Source of the DNA: Chelonoidis abingdonii | Taxonomy: Eukaryota > Chordata > Testudines > Testudinidae | DNA length: 64,000 nt | Assembly: GCF_003597395.2 (NCBI RefSeq) | Contig: NC_133774.1 | Span: forward strand, 51,080,947 to 51,144,946 | Direction of reading: 5' to 3' | Part shown: positions 10,901 through 22,900 of the stretch, piece after piece | How positions within the stretch are numbered: position 1 is the stretch's first letter | Layout of the letters: each line of letters starts with the position of its first letter | Program-made: the position numbers and the translations under genes | The notes under the pieces: generated by a model | What the model was told of the DNA's origin: nothing | The model's database searches: none | What the model saw: only the letters and a program-made list of their open reading frames with translations

Positions 10901-13900
10901 CTAGGCAGAGTTGAGGAGCAGGCACTCCCTTGTTTGATTACATAATGCATATCTTTTAACAGACAATACAAAGCTTTCACTATAGGGTTTAAGAGGACAG
11001 GCACAAAGATTAATCTGATGGATTGTAGTTGCATATCATCCAGGAGATGTCCATAAATGAGTATCTTTGTTGTGATAGGGACTGAAAAGAGTACTCACGT
11101 TTGTGGGATTCAACCACCTGCCTGTCCTCTGAAACTACATAGTGCAAATCTTCACAGGCAACACAAATCAGTTCTGAAGTGACACAATGTGACATTGATG
11201 CTATCCTGTGTAATTAATGTCTCATTGGGGAACAGAACAGCTTTGGCTGGAGGGTTCACAAACGCAGTCTGGCAAGCAGCATCACATACATGCATGCCAG
11301 CATGTGGCAGAATACAGTGAGGCAAGTCCATAACATTATAGCTGGTTTTCATGTTAGATGATGTTTTCTTACTGAAGACCTCCATCCCCTCAAACAGTAG
11401 GTCCTGGATAGTGTCTAACACTTTCTTGGTATTCCAGATCCTAACAGCTAAGAGACTGGCTATGGTCATTAAGCTTGCCAGAGGCATCCACGGCTGTCTA
11501 TAGGGTTTCTCCAGCAACTGTGACTTCTTATTTTCCCTCTAGTGTCCTATGGTACTTTTGCCAGGATGAAAATTACCCTTTCCCATGTTTGCCAAATATA
11601 ATTTCCTGACAACACCTGATTGTTCACCATATGATGTTGCAGTGAGGTGGCCAAGTGGACTCTGTGCCTGAACTAGTCTAGCTTTTTTAAGATCTTTATC
11701 TTTGGACATTCCTTTAATCAATTTCAGCCTCTCCTGCACTGCTGCAGTTGACAACAATCCTGGATTTGGGTGGGAGCAGAAGTGTTTGAAGCTTTTCAGG
11801 GGCACTTTATAACATTTCTTCAACACTTTGGAAATAGGCTGGATGGTGGTTTGAGAGTGCCCCTTTGCCTGGCTCTAGTATGACCTCATTAATTGGGAGA
11901 GCAATCATGGCTGAAACTTACACGGTCAAAAATGTCAAAGAGTTTATGGGATTTCTCTTGTATAATCACTGTTTTGAGATCTAATCTCCATGATGTGAGA
12001 CAAAAGATCCTGAAAGGCTTTCAAGTCACCAGCCACTGGGGCAGGGCCTCACATACAGGCCAGCAAGACTGCCTAGTCCTGCGACAAGGACTATTCTTTC
12101 AAAGGAAACTGAGGGTGCTGTGATTTTTGCATTGCTCCCAGTTTCCAGACCACTGACCCATAGGGACAGATGGCAGTGTCTAGTTAGTGATGCTGCCGAA
12201 GGAGCTCAATCGCTTCTTTCTGAACCCACAGGAAGGGAATCTACTGTGGGAGATTTGAGATAAAGGTCCCCAATAGGATCAGTATGGCCAGGGTGGCACA
12301 GAGCATGGATACAGGCCCTCTGCTGACTGGTCAGCTCAACGCAACTCATGTCTTTCTTGTGGTGGTGCCTTGCATGAGGAATCTCTGGTACAGACTCTCT
12401 CTCTCTGTGCCTATAGGCAAATAATCCTTGTTCAGCATTGGAGAGAAGACTTGGTCAGTTGATTGTGATGAAGAGTAGCACTCTTTGAATAGCACCTTTG
12501 GTACCTGGCATTATCCCAATATTTATGGACTTCCCAGGAAGTGATCTCAACTGTTCCATGAGGGCACATCTTGATCCCGTAATCAGCACTGGGTGTCTTT
12601 GCTTGTGTCTGTGCCAGTGTTACTGCTGGTTTACCTAGTACTACTCTCTTAAAGGAGGACAGACACCTTGCCCTTAGAAGGAATGATGTCTATTCTTGTC
12701 TTCTTGGGGTGGTGTCTGAAGCCATGTCTGACTGCCTGGCCCTGCTTTTTGGTATTGCTCTGATGTTGGGGTGCTGGTGCCAGTTCTCATGCCAGAGACA
12801 TTGATGGTGAGGCCCAATGCCAAATCTGTCAGTACTTGTGCTGAAGGGGTTGAAGCAGCTAGGGTAGCAATGGCCGGTGCCAAAGGCCCCCATTGTAAGA
12901 TGTTTAGGGTCAATTTCTATGGTGTTATTTTCCCCTGTCCTTCTGTCACTGCCGGGGTGTGGTGTCTGCTCCCAGAGGTACTCACTGAAGATAACCCTTT
13001 CAATTCTTTGTAGGTGGTTATCTCCTTTGGGTCTGAGATGACATGCACTGAATGCTTGAATGGGTATAGTTTCATCTGTAAGTGCCTTGACTTGCAAATC
13101 CTCAACAAGAAGGATTTCAATACCAAACACTGATCAGGGATGTGGGTCTTCCCCAGACACAATAGGAACTAGTTATGCCCATTGACCAGGGGAATGAGTC
13201 CATCAGAGATGAGAGAGAGTTTAAACCCTGAGGGTTTAGAGTTCACCATGTTGGTTGGTGTGGGGCACTTTGTCTCACAGTATAAAGAGATGTACGGGGA
13301 TGGGGGTCGTAATCTGTGTTTAATTTGGGCATTCAAAAAAGAAAAATAAAGAAATTAAAGAACATAAGAGAAGGACTGTGAAGAGAGTTTCTTCACCAAA
13401 ATAGCATAGAAAGTGAGCTTGAAACAGGGTATGGCTACATTTGCAGCTGTACAGCGCTGGGAGTCACTGATGTCTTCGTACAGCTGTGTAGGGAAAGCGC
13501 TGCAGTGTGGCCACACTAACAGCTACCAGAGCTGCAGTGTGGCCACATTTGCAGCATTTGCAGCGCTGTTGGGAGTGGTGCATTATGGGCAGCTATCCCA
13601 CAGAGCACCTCGTTCCATTTTGGCGCCGTGGGTTGTGGGAAGGGGAAGGAAGGGTGCGGGTCATTCCGCTTCCTGTCCCAACGCCCTGTAATGCATCGCT
13701 TCACATCCCAGCAGTCACTGTTTTTCCGTCCATGTTTGGCGCCATTGTGACTCTCCCAACAGTTTCTGTGCAGCACGATTTCTGTGGGAAATGGAGCCCA
13801 AGCTGATGAGGAGTATGCTGATGAGTCTCGCCAGCACATCATGTTTGGCAGTTGAACTATTCCTTAAGCTCCAAAATGACAGTGAGGAGTCCGACGATGA

Positions 13901-16900
13901 TATCAAGTTGCCTGATGCGTATGACACCAAATTGCTTGTGGCATTCACGGAAATACTCAGCACCGTGGAACGCCGCTTTTGGGCTTGGGAGACAAGCACT
14001 GAGTGGTGGGATCACATTCGTCATGGAAGTCGTGGGATGATCACAGCAGTGGCTGCAGAACTTTTGGATGAGAAAAGCCACTTTCTTGGACTGGGTTGCG
14101 AGCTCGCCCCCATCCTGCGCGGCAAGGACACGAGATTGAGAGCTGCCTGCCGGTGGAGAAGTCACGGTGCTATTGCTATCTGGAAGCTGGCAACTCCGGA
14201 CAGCTACCGATCAGTCGTGAACCAGTTTGGAGTGGCAAAGTCGGACCGTTGGAATCGTGTTGATGCAAGTTTGCAGGGCCATTAATCGCATCCTGCTAAG
14301 AAAGAACCGTGACTCTGCGGGGGAACGTGCAGGACATTGTGGATGGCTTTGCACAAATGGGTTTCCCTAACAGTGGAGGGTGATAGATGGGATGATATTC
14401 CTATTCTAGCACCACCACCTAACATCCGAGTACATTATTCGGAGGGGTATTTCTCTATGGTTCTCAGGCGCTTGTGGATCACCATGGGCGTATTTCATTG
14501 ATATTTAACACAGGCTGGCCTGAAAGGGTGCATGATGCACGCATCTTTCGGAACACTGGCCTGTTCAGGAAGATGCAGGCCAGGGACTTTTTTCCCAGAC
14601 CGCAAAGATCACAGTAGGGACGTCATGAAATGCCCATTGTGATCCTTGGAGACCCGCTTACCATTAATGCCTTGGCTCATGAAACCGCTATACAGGGAAG
14701 CTTGACAGCAGCAAGGAACCGTTCAACTACAGGCTGAGCTGGTGCCAAATGACTGTGGAGTGTGCTTTTGACCGTGTTAAAAGGGCGCTGGCGATTCTGT
14801 ATGGGAAGCTAGACTTGGGGAAGCAAGCGCCTGTGGTTATATCCGCATGCTGCTACCCCTCCATAATTTGAGAAAGGGAAGGGTGGAAAACATTCAGTCA
14901 GGAATGGACCTCTGAGGTTCACTGCCTGGAGACTGAATTTGCACAGCCAGAAAGAGCAGGGCTACTAGAGAGGCCCAGCACAGGGCTACAAGGATTAGGG
15001 ATGCCTTGAGGGAGGAATTGAGGCTGAAAACCAACAGTAATGTTTGGTGCCTGGACAGGAGTGAAGTGCAGTGGTTACATGTTAATAGGAATCTGTTTTT
15101 CCTAAAATGATTTGCAGTGCCTGTTTTCTTTCCTGGGCTAACGGTATCTTTCACTATTCTGCAATAATAAAAGACTGTTTTCAAAGCCAAGAATTCATTT
15201 ATGAAAAGAAAATAATCTTCTTGACAGACACACAACATTTTGGGAACCTAAAAGAGCAGGGGGTGCGTGGTGGTTGAACTGCACAGTCGCAGGTTTGAAT
15301 ATGTCCTGTCTGGAGTGCTGTGCAATGACTGCTCTGCACTTCAGGATGAAAATACTGCATGGTGGTGATGGGGGTTGAGTGCAGAGGTAAGGGTCGTAGT
15401 TCTCAGGGCTGGCTGAGTGTGAACATACAGGTGTTGGGGCAGCTGGTGGTGGTAAGAACCTGGATGCTGCTGGGAAGGGGGTTGGAGCTGAATTGGGGCA
15501 CAAGGGAAAGAGGCTTTGGACGGTGGGAAGGGGCCGGCACGGTAAGTGCTCTGCCTGCATGGCTACGAGAGACTGGACAGAGTCCGCTTGGCGCGCCAGG
15601 ATGCTTATCAGCTGCTTTGGCTTTTCTTCTTAGCCGCTGCGTTTCTCTGGCGGATCCTGCTTTCCCTTTCCCTCCAAGTAACTCCAGTTTTTCCTCCAGT
15701 CCTGCAGTTTTTTCCTCTCTCTGGCAGAGTGATCCATAACTGCTTTCAGCATGTCTCTTTGCTTTTTTCACAGAGGCTTCTTCCTGAGGTTTTTGGTAGC
15801 CTCTGAGCATGGTTGATGATACGGGCAGTCGAGAAGTCAAGGACACTTTCGAAAGGCAAAAATGGCAAACAGTTAACAGAGGCAGCACTTTATAATCTCA
15901 CCCAGTTATCCCCACACAGTGAAGGAGTTTACAGTCTTCTATTTAGCAATACTTTCCCATACCAAAGAGAGCGCTACCATAACCCACAGGACCACGAAAT
16001 GGTGATAAGGGGGACTGATTGCTTCAGGGATGTGCAGCGGGGTTTTCTGGCGTTGGGGAAGGCACGCAACTGCTGCAGGGCATCTACACCTCTTCCAACA
16101 GTGTTCACAGGAGTTAATCCTGGAAGCTATCTCACTACCTGGCGGCTCACCTGGGAGGGAAAATTGATTGTCTTCAGAGCTCTGCTGGGCTTTCTGTCGT
16201 TGGGGAAAGCAACTGCTGCAGGGAGCACCTATCAGTGTAACCAGGTCTCTCTAACCATTTTCCACAGGAGTTATCCGTGGAAAGATATCTCGCTGCCTCG
16301 CATGGTCACCTGGGAAGAGCGGGAGGCCCTCTTCTACAGCAATGCCGGATTCCGCCCTGGCCCTGCATGCAGCTTGCCCTGTGTGTGCAGCAATGGTCCC
16401 CCCACCCCTTGCGGCACAGTGGCGCAGACGCGTTAGCCCTGACTGGGCAAGGACCACAGTGGCTCTCCCTATAAACTTTGCGCAAGTGCATTGCCCACCA
16501 CTCTGGCTGAAACTTTTGAAGAGATTACTTGAGGCCGATTACCGCAACACGATTATAGACCACATCAATTGGGCTATTCCACATCTAGGCATGCATGCAG
16601 CCTAACCCCCCTCCTCTCCCAAACATTTCCATCCTGAAAAATAAAAGCCGCTTACCGGTAACCTGCTCCTCTGCTTGTCCTTCACACGAAGTACGCGGCT
16701 GCTGCGACTGGCTACCTTCCTCCTGGCTTGAGAAGAGCTCTGGCTGCATGCCTCCAGGTGACTCCGGGGTGTGTCTCACCACCCCAGTACCTTTCAGCCT
16801 CAGTTGCCCCCCTCTCCTGCTCCTGCCGCCCAAGCTCTGAAGTGTCCATATGTGGTCGTCAGATTGGCAGTGGGGTCACCCCAGTATCGCGTCCAGCTCC

Positions 16901-19900
16901 TTGTAAAACGGCAGGTCGTGGGGCAGCACCAGAGCGACGTGTGTTTCCCTCGCGGGCTTTGCAATAGGCACTCTGCAGCTCCTTCACTTTAACCCTGCAC
17001 TGCACCGCGTCCCGGTCATGCCCCCTTCCAGCCATGGCCCTTGAGAAAGATCTGCCCCATAAGGTATCGTAATTCCTACGGCTGAGCGCTGCTGCTGCAC
17101 AGCTCCTCCCCCCAAACACTGATGAGGTCCGCAACTCGCCATTGCTCCATGCTGGGGCTCGTTTGGCGCGTGGAGGCATGGTCACCTGGAAAGATTCACT
17201 GATTGCACTCCACACCTGGCTGAGCAAACAGGATGGGGATTTTTAAAATTCCCGGGGCATTTAAAGGGCAGGTCACCTGAGACCAGGGCAGTAGAGTGTG
17301 AACTGATGAGCGGAGTGGCTGAACAGGCATTCTGGGATACCTCCGAATACCTCTGGAGGCCAATTACAGCGCTTCTGGTGGCCACACTGGCGGAGCAGCG
17401 CTGCTTCATCAGCGCTGCAATCGTTATACCCCAGGCAGAGCAGGAATACAGCCAGCGCTGCAGCCAGGGAGATGCAGCGTTGTATGTAGCCAAGCCCACA
17501 GAAAAAGTAGCAGTAAGACACTTGCCAGATTCCATTTCACTGCCACAAGCAGTAAGAGGGAACAGAGGGAAGACTGCAGCCATTTCGCACTTTTTGCCCT
17601 TGCACAAGAGCACGAGGTAGTACAGGTCATGTGCACAACCCCAACAGACATGCCTATTAAAAAAAAAATCCAAACTACTGAATGTGAGGCACATGTGCAC
17701 ATACGAGATATACAGAGAGAGAGTCTCGAAGAACAAAAAAAAATATTTATACACATGAAATACTAGAAAAGTTGGGGTACATTTGAGGCTTAGAAAATTT
17801 TAAAAGTACTACAGGTTAAGTACAGTCACCTAGCTAAAAATCCTATTTAGAGATTGGACAAAATATTTATTACATGTATTGTGGTAGGCTCCAATCAGGC
17901 AGAAAGCCCCATTACATTCCATGCTGTAAACACACATAGCAAGGAACATTCTCTACCACACAAAGCATCAGCATGTCTCATTTGTTCTCTATTTACCTTT
18001 CCCCTACCCCAAGGCTCCAAGACAAAAGACATATAGCCACAGCATTTTAAAACACACATGCACGCATGCTAAAAACACATTAAGTTTGCAAAGTCAAACA
18101 CTCGAAATATAAGCAAGTTGCTTGTGCAACTTTCATTCAGGATCCTTATGTATACATTTTATGATTCCACCTTTAATTACAGGATTACATCTGTTTTAAA
18201 AAAACAACAAAAAGAAAACAAAAAAAACCCAGTAACCCCCTGCCTCATTCAGTGCAAAAAATAGATGGTGCTCACTAAAAGAGCAGCTGCACAACATTTT
18301 GTTTTATCCTCAATGTTTATGTGAGGCCCATGTCTTATTAACTGCACACTATTAAAACCCTGCTCTAAATATATAATTAATAATTTTCTCATGGGCTGTG
18401 TTGTGGTTCTGATTTAAATGCTTCACTAAACATTAACTAATTAATTTTCACAGCACTCCTGTGAGGGGCTACTGTTATGCCCATTTTACAGATGGGGAAT
18501 TGAGGCTCAGCGATTAAGGTAAAAAGAGAGTCCACTAATTTTGGGCCACCAAATGGTGATGTTAAGTACTCTGAAGAATCAGGTGATAGTCATTACATAA
18601 CACAGTGCCCACTAACTTCAGTTGCAGCTGAGAGTGCTTAGTGGTTCTGCAAATGAGACTGCTGCATCTTAAAATGGGCACCCTGAAAATGAGGAATATA
18701 CAATTAGTTGCCTGAATAAAAATAGGTGACTACAAAAATAAAATAATTTAATTTGATTTATTTAAAACAAATCTATTTAAAAATAAACTTGAAATTATGA
18801 CAATGTTAAGGTTTACAATAATCTATTAAAATCTTTAAAAACATATATATTTTTAAATTGAAATTAATTTTAAAAAACTTGCTGCCAAATTTTAAAGATA
18901 GTCACTGCACTGGTGGAAGTCATTAACCAAACACCTGAAATCAGGGTTGACTGAAGTTAAAACAGCTTTTAACAGCAGTAGCCTCTTCTGCAGCTGCAGA
19001 GAGAATATTTTCTTCATTTTAATTTATTCAACGTTCAGGTCGATGACTAGTTTGTTCCAAGTCAAGAAACCAATTGAGAGCTAAAAAAGCAGGAAACTTT
19101 TTTCCTCTTCTAATCTATGAATAAAAATGAAGTATGAGATCTACTAGTTTTAAAACCTTGAAGGGGATGGTGGCCAGGACCAATTAGTTCTTTTCACTAA
19201 CTGCAGATAATATTTCCTTTGTTTAGTAATTTAGTAAATGCAAAATGTTTTGATGAATTTTGATAAAATTTGTTCCTTACATATTCAACATATTTAAAGT
19301 AGCTTCATTTAACTAAAGAAGATTTAACTATTTTTGTAGTGAATTAGGCTGAGAACTTCAGAAAGGAAAGATGATGTCATCGTTAATGCAGCTGAATGTC
19401 ACCTGAATTACTAGATTATAACCCTGCCTATGCCACAGAGTTCCTATGTGATGCCAGGTACATCACAAAACAAAAAAAGATTCCACAAGTGGCCACAGTA
19501 TATTCCTTATTCTCTGGGTACCCAACCTGAGGCACTTGGGTCTGATTCCATGCTGAATATTCACAAATGCAACTGAGGCTAATGGGAACTCTGCTGAGAA
19601 CATATAAACTGCTATAAATTGCTAAAATACAGGCTGTAGGGTTAACTGGGCACCTAAAATAGTGAACACTTGACAATTGTGACTGAATCTACATTCTTCA
19701 TCTGTAAAGTGGTGATAATATCACATTCTCTCACAGGGTTGTAGAAAAGATATATTCATTAATGTTTGTAAAAAATATTACCATGAGAGCATCATAGAAA
19801 AGCCAATGAAGAAAGAGACGGTTACTCACCTTTGTAACTGTTGTTCTTCGAGATGTGTTGCTCATATCCATTCCAGTTAGGTGTGTACGCGCCGCGTGCA

Positions 19901-22900
19901 TGTTCGTCGGAAGATTTTTACCCTAGCAACACTCGGTGGGTCAGCTGGGCACCCCCTGGAGTGGTGCCGCTATGGCGCCAGATATATACCCCTGCCGACC
20001 CAGCCACCCTTCAGTTCCTTCTTGCCGGCTACTCTGACAGAGGGGAAGGAGGGTGGGTTTGGAATGGATATGAGCAACACATCTCAAAGAACAACAGTTA
20101 TAAAGGTGAGTAACGATCTTTTCTTCTTCGAGTGCTTGCTCATATCCATTCCAGTTAGGTGATTCCCAAGCCTTACGTAGGCGGTGGGGTCGGAGTGAAA
20201 TGTGGCAGAATGGAAAACTGCTGAGCCAGAGGCTGCAGCATCTCTTGACTGTTGAACCAGAGCATAATGCGAAGCAAGGGTATGGACCGAGGACCATGGA
20301 GCTGCGCAACAGATCTCGTGGGTAGGTACACGAGCCAGCAAGGCGGCAGATGAAGCCTGAGCCCTGGTAGAATGCATGGTGATGTGGCTTGGGGAAATAT
20401 GAGCCAAATCATAACAAGTGAGGATGCACGACATCACCCAAGATGAGATCCTCCGAGAGGAAACAGGTAGGCCTTTCCTTCGGTTACCGCAACAGAGAGT
20501 TGAGGTGTTTTAAGAAATGGTTTTGCCCGCTCAATGTAAATGCGAGTGCTCTACAGACGTCCAGGGAGTGTAATTGTTGCTCCCACTATGTTGAGTGTGG
20601 GTAACATGAAAGGCCGAAACCACCTTAGGGAGGAAAGCCGGGCGTGGTCATAACTTCACCTTGTCTTTGTGAAACAGTGTACGGCGGAACCACCGTAAGA
20701 GCCCTGAGCTCGGAGACTCATCTGGCCGATGTAATGGCTATGAGGAAAACTGTCTTCCAAGACAGGTATAGCTGCGAGCAGGTCACTAACGGCTCGAATG
20801 GGGGAGACATAAGTCTGGTTAAAACCAGGTTGAGGTCCCAGGTTGGGGCTGGGCGGCATACTTGAGGGTGTAAGCGCTCCAAGCCCTTGAGGAACCTCAA
20901 AACCATAGTGTGTGAGAACACGGAACGACCACCTTAGCCTGGGTGGAAGGTAGAGATGCCTGCCAAGTGTACCCTCAGCGATGACACCGCTAGGCCCTGC
21001 TATTGTAGGCCAGAGGTAGTCCAAAACAGAGGGGATCGAGACCTCAGTAGGAGTAAAATCAAGCGTTTTGCACCTGTAGGAGAAACGCTTCCACTCGGCC
21101 AGGTATGTTGACCAGGTGGAAGGCCTCCTGCTACCCCGGTTTAGTCACGCAGCAGCCACATCGTGAGGTGAAGAGACTGCAGGTCTGGGTGGCGAAGCCT
21201 GCCGCGGTCCTGAGTTATGAGGTCTGGGTGGAGTGGCAGGGTAATTGGGTTGGCTATTGACAGGATGAGCAACGTGGTGTATCAGTGCTGCCTGGACCAC
21301 GCTGGAGTAATCATGATGATGCACGCTCTGCCCCTGAGGAGTTTGAGCAGGACCCAATGAACCAGCAGGAACGGTGCGACAGTATAAAGGAGTTGGCCCT
21401 TCCACAGCATCAGGAAAGCGTCCGAGATTGATCCCGGGGAGAGACGTTGGAAGGAGCAGAACATCTGGCATTTCCTGTTCTCATGGTAAGCGAACAGGTC
21501 TATGTGGGGAAAAGTCCCCACTTCTGGAAAACAGAATACATCACATCGGGGCACAGCGACCACTCATGAGACAGGAAAGACTTGCTGAGTCGAAGCACCA
21601 AGGCGTTCCGAACGCCTAGGAGAAAGGACGCTACCAGATTTATTGAGTGGGCTATGCAAAAGTCCCAGAGATGGATGGCCTCCTGACAAAAGAGGGAGGA
21701 CCATGTCCCTCCCTGGTTGTTTATGTAGCACATGGCCGTTGTGTTGCCTGTAAACACTGGGACACCACGGCCTCACAGCTGCTGCTGGAAACCCCGGGAC
21801 GCCAGGCGGACTGCTCTCATTTTTGGACATTGATGTGGAATGCCAGCTCCTGAGAAGACCAAAGGCCTTAAAGCTCGAAGGTGACCGAGGTGAGCATCCA
21901 AGCCGAGAGATAATGCGTCCGTGGTCAGGGACAGTGAGAGCTGGGGCGGATGGAACAGCATCCCTGCCCACACCGGGGAGGGAGGTAGCCACCATTCTAG
22001 GGAGCCTAGGGTGCTTGAGCGAATGGTGACTATCATGACCATTGGGTCCCTGTCCGAGCAGTATGCCGAGTTGAGCCAAACTTGGAGAGGACGAAGGCGG
22101 AGCTTGGCGTGTTTGGTTACAAACTTGCAGGCAACTATGGAACCCAGGAGCCCGAGACAAGTGTGGGCCGAGGTCGTTGGGAAAGTCTGCAGACCTCGGA
22201 TGATTGTTGCCACCGCCTGAAACCGCAGCTGTGGTAAGCAGGCTCCGGCTAGGCCGGAGTCCAGGATAGCTCCTAGGAAGTCTAACGTCTGCGTGGGAAC
22301 CACAGTGGATTTTTCTATACTGATCATCAGGCCTAGACGTGTGAATAGGTCCTTGACGATGCCCACATGCTGAGTGATTTGTGTCTCGGAGTCTCCTCGG
22401 ATAAGCCAATCGTCCAGATACGGAAAAACACATATCTGACATCAGCGGAGGTAGGCGGCGACTACAGCCATATACTTGGTCAATACCCATGGGGCTGTAG
22501 AAAGGCCAAACAGTAGGACCGTAAACTGGAAGCATTGATGGTTGGCTAGAAAGCGGAGGTATCTCCTGTACGGAGGGAAGATGGCGATGTCAAAGTACGC
22601 GTCCTTCATATCGAGGGCGGCATACCAGTCTCCAGGATCCTAGGATGGGATAATGGTTCCCAGGGATACCATGCGGAACTTCAACCTTATCATAAACTGG
22701 TTGAGTCCTTGCAGGTATAGGATAGGTCTGAGACCTCCGTTCGAGTTAGGGATTAAGGAATAAAAGGAGTAAAACCCCTTGCCCCTTTCGTCCATCAGCG
22801 TCTGCACCTCTTGTAAGAGGAATTGCTCATGAGAGGGGTCCCTGAAGAGGGACAGGGTTGGAACAAATTGGAGGTGGTACCCATACTCCACCGTGCGTAG

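Larger units (their letters stand above)
13427..17497. mobile_element. PIF/Harbinger DNA transposon, decayed
   Basis: The ends are imperfect inverted repeats: GGGTATGGCTACA at 13427 and, on the other strand from 17497, GGGCTTGGCTACA, followed by 'cagcgctgg' subterminal words on both sides. A 3-bp ACA flanks both ends (13424-13426 and 17498-17500), fitting the 3-bp target duplications of Harbingers, although TWA is usual. Inside are a plus-strand DDE transposase relic and a minus-strand Myb/SANT-like gene relic, the two-gene set expected of an autonomous PIF/Harbinger. Confidence 0.8.

Noticed and set aside
13791..14285. HARBI1-like frame as a domesticated host gene
   Set aside because: The element is still flanked by inverted repeats and the coding region has several shifts and stops after codon 164; a decayed transposon fits better.
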